In this document: positions 24,835 to 32,980 of the stretch, piece after piece
Layout: the number at the start of each line of letters is the position of its first letter
Position numbering within the stretch: position 1 is the stretch's first letter
Virus record (IMG/VR): IMGVR_UViG_3300045974_000100
Coordinates: 1-64,000 of that record
From: a virus
DNA length: 64,000 nt
Reading direction: 5' to 3' (one strand)
Notes under the pieces: model-generated
Told to the model about the DNA's origin: nothing
The model's input: only the letters and a program-made list of their open reading frames with translations
Databases searched by the model: none
Translations under genes and position numbers: made by a program

Positions 24835-25121
24835 ACCGGTTGGATCTGCCCAAGGGCACCCTCGAGTACGTGACGATGGTGGTGACCCGCACAGCCAACG
24901 ATGTGGACCCCAGTACGTTGACGGCGAAGATCGCCATTGTCACGTGGGGCACGACCCCTGTCTCGGGTGACTTCAACACTGCGACCTGGTTGACCGACGT
25001 TCATGGCTGGGGTGTGCTCACGAACACAACCGCGATGTCGGGGAAGTATGCGGTGTGGCTCAAGGTCACTGCAACACCCGAAGTGCCGTTGCTTGGCCCT
25101 GCGTTGCTCACCGTGGGCTAA
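24831..25121 (+). CDS. Hypothetical fibre-associated protein, 96 aa
   Basis: The ATG at 24831 overlaps the giant fibre stop (ATGA) and has GGAGGAAC upstream. The product MNRLDLPKGTLEYVTM is a compact beta-sandwich-like protein with many Val and Thr. It is probably a fibre partner or chaperone, judging by coupling alone. Confidence 0.65.
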   Translation: MNRLDLPKGTLEYVTMVVTRTANDVDPSTLTAKIAIVTWGTTPVSGDFNTATWLTDVHGWGVLTNTTAMSGKYAVWLKVTATPEVPLLGPALLTVG

Positions 25122-25148
25122 CGTAAAGACGTTCATCAGGAGGAAGTC

Positions 25149-25496
25149 ATGGCGTTCCGATCTGGCCAGTTCAAGGCCCTCAGCACAGGTGCCACTGTTC
25201 CGCTGCTCAGTTGTTCGGCTACGGGCGGCCAGTTGATGGGTCTGCTGTGGTCGAACCCGACCGCCACGGACTGCTACATCAAGCTGTATGACCTGGCAGC
25301 AGCCCCAGCACCGGCTTCGGACGTCCCGTTCATGACCATTAAGGCCACAGCGGGCACTACTGGCGCGTTGAGTGTCAGCAAAGACAACGCCATCCGCTTT
25401 ACCAACGGCATTCAGGTCCGTGCGACCCTCACAGCACCCAACACCGTCACCGACAACCCTGTCGCTGGCATCGCCATCGTCGCTTCCGTCCAGTAG
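25149..25496 (+). CDS. Putative virion protein, 115 aa
   Basis: An ATG start behind AGGAGGAAG. The Ala/Thr/Val-rich beta chain (MAFRSGQFKALSTGATVPLL) has no enzymatic motif. It resembles small decoration proteins in length and composition. It sits between the fibre cluster and terminase. Confidence 0.6.
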   Translation: MAFRSGQFKALSTGATVPLLSCSATGGQLMGLLWSNPTATDCYIKLYDLAAAPAPASDVPFMTIKATAGTTGALSVSKDNAIRFTNGIQVRATLTAPNTVTDNPVAGIAIVASVQ

Positions 25497-25505
25497 GAGG
25501 TAGCC

Positions 25506-25898
25506 GTGCCCGCTCCATGGCTCGAACTCATCAAAGAAAAGGGCCTCAAGGCCGCAAAACCGGCATTTACGCCCCTTGATGACACCCATTCGTTCCGGTA
25601 CGCCTACTTGTACCTCGAGGATTGGCAGGGTCCGATCGGTGGCCTGCAGGTTCTTCACAAGCATGTGGACGGAACGTACTGCGGCGGCGATTTGACCTTC
25701 GATCACCACGGCAAACCCGGCCAGGTGGTGTGGACTCCGGTGCAGATGACACCGATTTGGCTCAAGGAGCCTGTCCGTTTCCCGTGTGGGGACCGTGGAC
25801 GCATCGTGTCGGGCACGTGGGTCGGTGAAATGATCCCGGAGCCTGAGGATGACGGTGTCCAGGTGAGCATTGATGACTACTTCGATTCAGGAGTCTGA
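25506..25898 (+). CDS. Hypothetical protein upstream of terminase, 130 aa
   Basis: A GTG start after AGGAGGTAG. The chain has several His residues and two Cys (YCGGDLTFDHHGKPGQ), then an acidic C-terminus. It overlaps the terminase start by 26 nt, which suggests coupling. It is in the usual place for a small terminase subunit but has no HTH, so that role is not supported. Unknown. Confidence 0.62.
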   Translation: MPAPWLELIKEKGLKAAKPAFTPLDDTHSFRYAYLYLEDWQGPIGGLQVLHKHVDGTYCGGDLTFDHHGKPGQVVWTPVQMTPIWLKEPVRFPCGDRGRIVSGTWVGEMIPEPEDDGVQVSIDDYFDSGV

Positions 25899-27429
25899 AC
25901 CGGAAGCACGCCGCTTGGTGTTGTCGCGGCCGCCCACCACGAAGGATGAACTGTGGTGGATTGTCAAAGCCTTGTGGGGTGTGAAGATCCCGCGGAAGCA
26001 GATCTGCCCCGACCATGTGGCGCCGTTTGACGCTTTCGCGGAAGGGTACTTCGGCAATGATGCGAACTGGGTCCTCTGGTACGGCTCCCGAGGTACTGGG
26101 AAGTCACTCATGTTGGCTTTGCTTGCCCTCACCAAGGCAGCAATCCTCGACATCAATGTCACCCTTCTCGGTGGATCTATGGCGCAGTCTCAGAACGTCC
26201 ATGAGCACGTCAGTAACCTGCTCGTCTACCCCTGGGCACCCAAGTGGACGATGGATGGCGACCCCACACAGACCCAACTGAAGTTCCTGGCGGGTAACTG
26301 GATTCGCCCGCTTCCTGCGTCGCAGAAGACCGTCCGTGGCCCTCACCCTCATATGACGATGCTTGATGAGATCGACGAGATGGAGAAGGCCATCTATGAC
26401 GCCGCTCAGGGCCAGGCGATGGAGAAGGAGAACATGCGTGGGGTGACGATCCCCGAAATGACGGTGGCGTCCTCAACGTGGCAGAACCCGATGGGCACCT
26501 TCCAGGAGGTCCGTGACGAGGCCCTGGAGAAGGGCATGCCGATCCGGACGTGGTGCTTCAAAGAGGTGCTCAAGACTGAGCAGAACCCGTATGGGTGGAT
26601 GAAGCCGGAGTTCCTTGAACGTAAGCGTCGCTCGGTGCCACGCGAGATGTTCCGCGTCGAGTATGAGTTGGGTGAGCCGGCCGGTGGCTCGCGTGCCTTC
26701 GACATGACGTTGGTGGAGAAGTACTTCGTCGAGTTGCCGATCGTGTGGGAGAAGCACAACCTCAACGACGACATCTTCGTGTTTGAACAGCCGGTGGCTG
26801 GTGCGCAGTACGCAGCTGGTGCTGACTGGGGCAAAGAGCGCGACAAGACGGTGTTTGTGGTGCAGCGCATCGATGAACGTCCGTACAAGACGGTGTACTT
26901 CCGTCGGGTGAACCGTCAGCCGTGGCCTCGCATGATCACAGCGTTCAATGACCTGTGCAGCAAGTACCACGCTTCTGGCGCCCATGACTCGACCGGCCTG
27001 GGCAACGTCATCAATGACTACGCCGATGAGCGCACGTTGAAGGTGCTGTTCGTGGGTCGTGCTCGTACTGAACTGCTCACTGAATACATCGTGGCGATGG
27101 AGTCGGGGGAGTATCGGTTGCCTCGGAACACGTCAGCGTTTGTGGCTCACAAGGCGACCACGGTGGAGGAGATCTACGCTCCCGCTCGGTGGAATGCGCA
27201 CCTGGCCGATGAAGTGGCGGCGTTCGCGGTCGCGCATCAAGCGGCGGTCCGCATGCCGCCTCCCATCACTGGCGAGTTCATCAAGTCTGATCCGCGCCCG
27301 GCCGCGGCGTTTGCCGGGTTGAACACGACCCCGTCCCAGGCGATGTCTGGTGGGTCTCGGGTGGAGGAGATCGTTGCCCATGTGGGTCGCGATGACGGCC
27401 CTGAGAATGGTGCTTTGGCTCGGTGGTGA
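25873..27429 (+). CDS. terL: Large terminase subunit (TerL)
   Basis: The 518-aa packaging motor has Walker A YGSRGTGKS at 70-78, Walker B MTMLDE at 161-166 and a nuclease domain beginning AGADWGKERDKT with D318. Further acidic positions are in HDSTGLGN and HLADEVAAF. It cuts concatemers and pumps DNA into the procapsid through the portal encoded about 2.3 kb downstream. I use the ATG at 25873, with AGGTGAG about 5 nt upstream, rather than the TTG three bases earlier. Confidence 0.93.
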   Translation: MTTSIQESEPEARRLVLSRPPTTKDELWWIVKALWGVKIPRKQICPDHVAPFDAFAEGYFGNDANWVLWYGSRGTGKSLMLALLALTKAAILDINVTLLGGSMAQSQNVHEHVSNLLVYPWAPKWTMDGDPTQTQLKFLAGNWIRPLPASQKTVRGPHPHMTMLDEIDEMEKAIYDAAQGQAMEKENMRGVTIPEMTVASSTWQNPMGTFQEVRDEALEKGMPIRTWCFKEVLKTEQNPYGWMKPEFLERKRRSVPREMFRVEYELGEPAGGSRAFDMTLVEKYFVELPIVWEKHNLNDDIFVFEQPVAGAQYAAGADWGKERDKTVFVVQRIDERPYKTVYFRRVNRQPWPRMITAFNDLCSKYHASGAHDSTGLGNVINDYADERTLKVLFVGRARTELLTEYIVAMESGEYRLPRNTSAFVAHKATTVEEIYAPARWNAHLADEVAAFAVAHQAAVRMPPPITGEFIKSDPRPAAAFAGLNTTPSQAMSGGSRVEEIVAHVGRDDGPENGALARW

Positions 27430-27489
27430 CTCCCGGTGAAAGGTTCTTGTGAGCCCTACTCTGGGGGTAGCCACTCCTAGGAGGCTTCC

Positions 27490-27849
27490 ATGATCCACAA
27501 CGTCGACATCCTCACCTGGGCGCGTGTCCTGGGTCTGCTTGTCCCCTTTGTCGTCGCGTTCATTACGAAGGCGCAATCTTCATCGAAGGTCAAAGGGTGG
27601 GTCCATGCGGCCGGTGTTGTGATCGCCGGCGCGATCCCGATCTTCATTTCGACAGGTCACCAGCAGACGGTGGGCCTGTGGTTGAACTCAATACTGAACG
27701 CTTTCGTCGTGTCCGGTGTCGCGTACTTCGCGCTGTACAAGCCCACTGGGCTCAGCGAGGCGGTGTCCAACGTCGTTCCTATGTTCGGCTTTGGTAAACC
27801 CGATCCCACCAAGGTCGCCAACGTAGACGTGCCCCCAAAGGCTGCCTAG
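27490..27849 (+). CDS. Holin-like membrane protein, three TM segments
   Basis: The 119-aa protein has hydrophobic segments at about residues 10-27, 38-54 and 66-84 and a soluble C-terminus. This fits a class I holin, which forms inner-membrane holes so the lysin can reach the wall. GGAGG lies about 6 nt before the ATG. A second polytopic membrane gene follows 2 nt later. Holin function is inferred from topology and context. Confidence 0.6.
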   Translation: MIHNVDILTWARVLGLLVPFVVAFITKAQSSSKVKGWVHAAGVVIAGAIPIFISTGHQQTVGLWLNSILNAFVVSGVAYFALYKPTGLSEAVSNVVPMFGFGKPDPTKVANVDVPPKAA

Positions 27850-27851
27850 TT

Positions 27852-28331
27852 ATGAAGCTCATCCTGCGTGTGGCGTGGCTCGGGATCACAGAGAAGCCAT
27901 TCGCTCTCACGGCAGGCCTCACGCTGTTTGCCGCGGGGGTCATCGGCATTGTGCGCCGGTGGCCTCCGTGGCTGTGGGAAGACATTCATTCGCCGTGGGA
28001 GAAGGTCGCCGCGTTTTACCTCTTCTTCGGCTCGTTGTTGTTCTTACTCGGGTTAGTCATGCACCAGATCGGCAAGTGGGCTGGCCGCTGTTATCTGTGG
28101 GGCTTGTGGCTCCTGTGGAGCGCCAGTCTGCTCATGCTTATCGCCGTCTTCCTCCATCACTCAGCTGTGAATTGGGAGGAACATGACATCCCTTCGATCG
28201 CCATTTGGGGTGGATTCTTGCTGAGTTTCACATTGGCCCTGTTCGGTTTCGCTCACGAAGAGAGACAGAAGCGAGTGGTCAAGAAACTCATGCTGGACTG
28301 GGCGGAAGATACCGACAATGACGGGACTTGA
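27852..28331 (+). CDS. Polytopic membrane protein, 159 aa
   Basis: Four hydrophobic stretches lie near residues 17-35, 52-72, 80-101 and 118-135, separated by short charged loops, with a charged C-terminus (ERQKRVVKKLMLDW). It is adjacent to the holin-like gene and overlaps the next membrane gene. A second holin, antiholin or accessory lysis membrane protein is possible. No enzyme motif is seen. Confidence 0.6.
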   Translation: MKLILRVAWLGITEKPFALTAGLTLFAAGVIGIVRRWPPWLWEDIHSPWEKVAAFYLFFGSLLFLLGLVMHQIGKWAGRCYLWGLWLLWSASLLMLIAVFLHHSAVNWEEHDIPSIAIWGGFLLSFTLALFGFAHEERQKRVVKKLMLDWAEDTDNDGT

Positions 28332-28623
28332 GATCATGCTTGCGACAGCAGCAGCGCTAGCAGCGCCCGTGGGTGGTGTGACGACAACCATCATCTTGAA
28401 ACGCAAGGCACCGGCTGAGAAGGACATTCAGTCACTTGAGGGTACGAAGTTGTCCTTCGACATCATGGTGGACACCCTCAAGCAGGCGAAGTCGCGCATT
28501 ACGGCCCTTGAAGAGCAGTGCGCGAGACAGCAGATTGAACTGGACAACACGCGGTCGCAGTTGCGTGCGGCCCGGAATGACCTGGAAGACCTGCAACGCA
28601 AGATCGAGGGAAGCCTCGGTTGA
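28318..28623 (+). CDS. Membrane-anchored coiled-coil protein, 101 aa
   Basis: A single hydrophobic segment at residues 5-27 precedes a charged coiled coil from about 45 to 98 (DTLKQAKSRITALEEQC). The arrangement matches a bitopic inner-membrane protein such as a spanin-like or holin-regulating factor. It overlaps the preceding membrane gene by 14 nt, giving a three-gene membrane cassette after terminase. Confidence 0.58.
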   Translation: MTGLEIMLATAAALAAPVGGVTTTIILKRKAPAEKDIQSLEGTKLSFDIMVDTLKQAKSRITALEEQCARQQIELDNTRSQLRAARNDLEDLQRKIEGSLG

Positions 28624-28659
28624 GCCGAGTACCGTGGAACCAACGTAGGGAGGCCCACT

Positions 28660-29784
28660 GTGGGTGACTTCGGTAGCGACGCTCTTGTGGGTAAGTCGAT
28701 GAAGACTGCCTACAAGACGGGCAGGGCATCCCGCGAACTGGTGGACACCCTTGAACGGTGGTCGCCGTCTAGGACTGGTTTCGGGTTGGACAAGCCAGGT
28801 CCGATGCCGCGTCGTGAGAAGGTCGCGTACCGGGTGGGCTACAAGCAGCCTGAGATGGAGAACGCGAAGCATAAGGCTGAACCGCTTGCTCTTCCTGCGG
28901 CCGCTGTAGGTGCTGGTGGTCTTCTCGTCGCCGCAGAGTATGACCGGGCGAAGAAGCGTCAACGTCGTGTGTCTAAGGGCGACTTGGGCGAGATGCGTGA
29001 GTGGTTGCCGAAGATCTACAGCCACGGCAAGACCATCCGTCGTGTGGATGCGGCGATGGACACGTCCAGGGGTGCTGAGAAGTTCATGGACGCTAAGAAG
29101 CAGCCCACGCTTCGCCGCAAGGCCAAGACTCACGCCGCCAACGCCGCTTACCGTCTTGGCTATCGTGAACCTGAGGTCAAGATCGGGGCTGCCGCAACTG
29201 CCTCTGGTGGCGCTATGGTCGGCGGTCTGACCGCTGTTAACCATGTGTGGCCCAAGGATGCCCACAAAGAGTCACTGGTGGGTAAAGCGTGGAATCAAAC
29301 GGACTACGGGATGCCTCCGTCGGCTCACCCGATCGGCGACCGGATCACTCCGAGCAATGCTGTCTTGGGTGGTGCTGCTGGGGCGGCGGCTGTGTCGGCG
29401 CGGTCTTTCAGCAATGCCCGCAACATGGACAACACGCTGATGGACCGGCACGAACTGAACCAACGGGGCCTGGACTCGGCGAAGTTGAAGCGTCAGGCTG
29501 CACAGAAGGACGTCGACTATGTGCATCGCGGCCGGTCAGTGACCAAGCCGTTGAAGCCGACGAAGTATCGGACGTTGCGAGCCGACCAGGGCATGTCTCG
29601 AGCGATGATCGACGAGGGTCGGGCAGCGGGTCGGGTGCGTCAGTCGTACACGGCACTGGGCCGGGCGGACAAGTTGGCCTCGCATGCGCGTGGTGCGGGC
29701 GCGTTAGGTGCAGTGGGCGCTGTCGGCCTCGGCTACCTGGGTATGAAGATGAAGTCTCGCCAAAATAGTCAGGTGCAGTACTGA
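28660..29784 (+). CDS. Basic glycine-zipper protein with RxGYxxPE motifs, 374 aa
   Basis: A GTG start with GGAGG 7 nt upstream. The protein is Lys/Arg-rich and carries two copies of a motif: YRVGYKQPEM at 57-66 and YRLGYREPEV at 164-173. Each is followed within 25 residues by a Gly/Ala-rich hydrophobic segment. The same motif recurs in the 768-aa protein encoded at 41349. Another Gly/Ala segment lies near residue 345. A virion-internal or membrane-inserting ejection role is an inference. It overlaps the portal start. Confidence 0.6.
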   Translation: MGDFGSDALVGKSMKTAYKTGRASRELVDTLERWSPSRTGFGLDKPGPMPRREKVAYRVGYKQPEMENAKHKAEPLALPAAAVGAGGLLVAAEYDRAKKRQRRVSKGDLGEMREWLPKIYSHGKTIRRVDAAMDTSRGAEKFMDAKKQPTLRRKAKTHAANAAYRLGYREPEVKIGAAATASGGAMVGGLTAVNHVWPKDAHKESLVGKAWNQTDYGMPPSAHPIGDRITPSNAVLGGAAGAAAVSARSFSNARNMDNTLMDRHELNQRGLDSAKLKRQAAQKDVDYVHRGRSVTKPLKPTKYRTLRADQGMSRAMIDEGRAAGRVRQSYTALGRADKLASHARGAGALGAVGAVGLGYLGMKMKSRQNSQVQY

Positions 29785-31487
29785 TGACTGAAATGACCGG
29801 TGGTCGGGCTCTGGTCCTCAACAACCCTCCGCAAGGTTTGGGTGCTGGTGAGGAGCAGGCCCTCGATGAGGCGTTGAAAACGTCGCCTGACATCGAACTG
29901 GGTCTGTCCGGTCTGAAGCGGTACGGCGGCATCGTCGACGAAGAGTTCCTGCCGCAGTTGCGCGGGTCGCTCAAGGCGATTCAGATCTACCGGGAGATGT
30001 CGGACAACGACCCCATCATCGGGTCGGCTCTGTTCGCCATCAACAATCTGATCCGCAACGTGGACTGGCGTGTTGAGCCGTCCGGTAAGGACAAGGAGTC
30101 CGCGGACGCGGCGAAGTTCGTCGAAGAGTGCATGGAGGACATGGCCTCTCCGTGGGGTGACTTCATCATGGAGGTGCTGTCGTGCCTGCCGTATGGATTC
30201 GCGTGGCACGAGATCGTCTACAAGAAGCGTGACGGCCTGTACGCCAAGGATGGCGCGCACCGGAGCAAGTTCACTGACGGCAAGATCGGCTGGCGCAAGA
30301 TGCCGTTGCGCTCCCAGGACACCTGGCTGCGGTGGATCTTCGAGGACAACGGTGACGTGAAGGCGTTCGTCCAGTTGGCCCCTCCGACGTTCAAGACGAC
30401 GTACATCCCGATCGAGAAGTCGTTGCTGTTCCGCTACAAGACGTTCAAGGGCAACCCTGAAGGTGTCTCGATGCTGCGCCAGGCCTACCGGCCGTGGTTT
30501 ATGAAGAAGCGCATCGAAGAGTTCGAAGCCATCGGTGTGGAACGTGACTTGGCTGGTTTGCCTGTCATCAAGGTGCCGGCGAAGTACTTGAAGGCGAAGT
30601 CGGGCACGGACGAGTACAAGGCTGTGCAGGGTTTCACGAAGATGGCGAAGTCGTTGCGCCGTGGCGAGTCCGAGGGTGTTGTGTTCCCGTTGGAGTTCGA
30701 CCAGGACTCGAAGCAGCCCATGTTCTCGATCGAACTGTTGGGGTCTCCTGGTGGCCGCCAGTTCAACACGAACGAGATCATCCAACGCTATGAGGAGCGC
30801 ATCCTTCAGACGATGCTCGCTGACTGGCTTCTGGTGGGCCATGACGGCGGCACCGGCTCGTATTCGATGCACGTGGACAAGACCGGCATCTTCCGGACGG
30901 CGTTGAACTCGATCACGCAGATGATCGCTGATGTGCTCAACCGTCACGCCATTCCGCGGCTGTTCGAGTTGAACGGATGGCGCCCGGAGTCGTTGCCGAA
31001 GATCGTCCCGTCTGACGTTGACGCCCCTGACATCACCCAGTTGTCGCAGTTCATGTCCCAGATGGCCGGTATCGGCTTGAACTGGTTCCCGGACGCCGAT
31101 CTGGAGAACATGCTGCGCAAGGCGGCCCGTCTGCCGGTCCTGGACGAGGACGAGATGGAACGCCGGCGCATGTTGCAGCAGAAAGCGGAGTCGACGCAGT
31201 TCGCTCAGGCCAACCTCGAGTATGTGGACTCTCGTTTGCAGCTCGCGCAGGCCCTTGGTGCAGGTATGCCCTCGGATCAGGCCGCCCAAGCGGTGCAGTC
31301 GGGCCGTCAGCAGGACATGCAGCAGGAGCAGGGCCAGATCTCGGCTCAGCAGCAGGAGCAGTCGGCTCAGGCCGGTCATCAACGTCAACTGGAGTCCGCC
31401 GAGCATTCCTCGAAGTTGGCGATCTCGTCGGGGAAGGACAAGAAGCCGGCGGGTGGTGGGAAGAGTGGCGGGTCTTCCAAGACGTGA
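29784..31487 (+). CDS. Portal protein
   Basis: The 567-aa product resembles DUF935/Mu gp29-type portals. After an N-terminal arm comes the stem-wing pattern with DNDPIIGSALFAINNLI near residue 73, a Trp-rich core (LPYGFAWHEIVYKKRDG) and AYRPWFMKKRIEEFEAIG near 234. A Gln-rich coiled tail of about 70 residues ends the protein. It forms the DNA gate at the head vertex and docks terminase. ATGA overlap with the upstream gene supports the start. Confidence 0.85.
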   Translation: MTEMTGGRALVLNNPPQGLGAGEEQALDEALKTSPDIELGLSGLKRYGGIVDEEFLPQLRGSLKAIQIYREMSDNDPIIGSALFAINNLIRNVDWRVEPSGKDKESADAAKFVEECMEDMASPWGDFIMEVLSCLPYGFAWHEIVYKKRDGLYAKDGAHRSKFTDGKIGWRKMPLRSQDTWLRWIFEDNGDVKAFVQLAPPTFKTTYIPIEKSLLFRYKTFKGNPEGVSMLRQAYRPWFMKKRIEEFEAIGVERDLAGLPVIKVPAKYLKAKSGTDEYKAVQGFTKMAKSLRRGESEGVVFPLEFDQDSKQPMFSIELLGSPGGRQFNTNEIIQRYEERILQTMLADWLLVGHDGGTGSYSMHVDKTGIFRTALNSITQMIADVLNRHAIPRLFELNGWRPESLPKIVPSDVDAPDITQLSQFMSQMAGIGLNWFPDADLENMLRKAARLPVLDEDEMERRRMLQQKAESTQFAQANLEYVDSRLQLAQALGAGMPSDQAAQAVQSGRQQDMQQEQGQISAQQQEQSAQAGHQRQLESAEHSSKLAISSGKDKKPAGGGKSGGSSKT

Positions 31488-31725
31488 CGTTCTTCGTTTC
31501 GCGCACGGCATGGTGTTGCAGCAGATCCAGCGCGAACAGGGCAATGTTGACGAACTGTTCCACCTGTACCTACAGGAAAGCGCGAAGTCGGGGTGGCCCG
31601 TGCAGGTGGCGGTCTTCAACATCGTCCGGGCGTTGAGTGCGGTGGGCGCGAAACTCGCCGAATCCGTGGACGATGAGGTTGTGAGCAGTCTGACTGTGAG
31701 CCTGATTGGGGATGACCGTGACTGA
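31465..31725 (+). CDS. Hypothetical helical protein, 86 aa
   Basis: A GTG at 31465 lies inside the end of the portal gene. The in-frame ATG at 31512 is an alternative with no ribosome site. The helical product (HGMVLQQIQREQGNVDELF) ends in DDRD and overlaps the next gene by about 8 nt. It fills the gap between portal and the next basic protein. Function is unknown. Confidence 0.5.
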   Translation: MAGLPRRDVLRFAHGMVLQQIQREQGNVDELFHLYLQESAKSGWPVQVAVFNIVRALSAVGAKLAESVDDEVVSSLTVSLIGDDRD

Positions 31726-32980
31726 GCAGATGCCGGAACGGGCTTCACGCCGTAACGCTGCCACTCGTGCAGCTGCGGGTGGGGCCTTGTTTGGTTTGGG
31801 GTCAGCCACGCACTCTCTGGTTCGTTCTGATGTGGACCGTGTGTCGGGTTCGAAGGGTTGGGCGGGCGCCGGCAAGGATTCTGGCCATGTTCTGTCAGTC
31901 GGTCGGCGTAAGTTGGTCGATCACGGCCTTGCAGCCAAGCGAGCCAAGGAAGTGTTCCTGAACCCGGCTCACATCGGTGGGGGCATGTTGGGTCGGGCGG
32001 CCCAGATCACGGGCGCTGGCCTTGCTCTGATGGGCGCGAAGGGCATTGTGGCGCCGTCTGAGAAGAACGCCAGCAAGTTGTCGATGCATAACGAGATCGT
32101 CCGGCCGATGATCAACCACGCCACTCCCATTGACCCGGAGAAGATGGAAGCCCGGCTGCGTCGCCGTCAACCGGTGGCTAAGCGTCTTCCGGAGTCTGAG
32201 TGGAACGATCTGCAGCGCCGTCGTCGGCGGCAGCGGAAGATCGCGTTGACTTCTGGCACGTTGGGTGTGAGTGCTCTGGCGTTGCGTGGTCCGGACGCGG
32301 TGAAGTTCGCCGTCCGCCACAACCCAGAGAAGCTGAAGATGATCACTCCCGCGGTGAAGCACTCTCAGCACGCCTCAAACCTTCTGGGTACTGGTTCGAT
32401 CGGTATCGGCTCGATGGGTGCGTTCAACTCGGCGAAGATGGCCCACCTCGAGCACGAGCACGACAACGAGTTGCAGCGTCTGTCCAACATGGCTTCGTCG
32501 GCTGTCCGTAAGGACGCCTGGTTGGACAAGTACCGTGACCGGATCTCTCCGTCGGCTGAGCACGGATACAAGCATCTGAAGGGTGGTCGCAATGAAGCCC
32601 GAGGTACTGCCGTGGGAAGTGGCCTCTTGTCGGCAGGGTCGGGTGCGGCCGCGATCGGAGCGCTTCGTCGTGGAAACAAGGTCGACGGCGCCATGCTCTC
32701 CGCTGCGGCTCTGTCTTCCGGCATTGCCACGTATCAGCAGGGCAAGAAGGCTCATACCTGGAACAAGAAGTTGGGCAAGATCAAGGCCAAGGGTGAAGAA
32801 CGTGCCGCTCAAGGTATCTACGGCAAGGACCGTGAGGTAGCGAAGGCGTTCGGACTGATTCGACCCCCGAAGCCACCGAAGTTGGGGCCGTCGTCGATCC
32901 GTCGTGCCACCCTTAGACGGGGTGCTTCGGGGGCTATGGTCAACGTGAAGGCTGCGCCTGTGTCTGGAGGACTCCGGTGA
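31718..32980 (+). CDS. Basic glycine-zipper protein, 420 aa
   Basis: I place the start at the GTG at 31718, 6 nt after GGGG and overlapping the preceding stop; an ATG at 31712 is also possible. The Lys/Arg-rich chain contains about six Gly/Ala hydrophobic segments (such as AAAGGALFGLGSA near the start and GGGMLGRAAQITGAGLALMG). The pattern resembles proteins that insert in membranes on ejection. It lies between portal and the 1167-aa protein. Function is inferred, not shown. Confidence 0.55.
   Translation: MTEQMPERASRRNAATRAAAGGALFGLGSATHSLVRSDVDRVSGSKGWAGAGKDSGHVLSVGRRKLVDHGLAAKRAKEVFLNPAHIGGGMLGRAAQITGAGLALMGAKGIVAPSEKNASKLSMHNEIVRPMINHATPIDPEKMEARLRRRQPVAKRLPESEWNDLQRRRRRQRKIALTSGTLGVSALALRGPDAVKFAVRHNPEKLKMITPAVKHSQHASNLLGTGSIGIGSMGAFNSAKMAHLEHEHDNELQRLSNMASSAVRKDAWLDKYRDRISPSAEHGYKHLKGGRNEARGTAVGSGLLSAGSGAAAIGALRRGNKVDGAMLSAAALSSGIATYQQGKKAHTWNKKLGKIKAKGEERAAQGIYGKDREVAKAFGLIRPPKPPKLGPSSIRRATLRRGASGAMVNVKAAPVSGGLR

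Noticed and set aside
25506-25898. Small terminase subunit directly before TerL
   Set aside because: Position fits but there is no helix-turn-helix or coiled oligomerisation region; the HTH protein at 5930 is a better candidate.
29769-31748. Leftward open frame of 659 codons opposite the portal gene
   Set aside because: Shadow of the portal codons: Arg/Leu/His-rich, no motif, no ribosome site, and against the operon direction.
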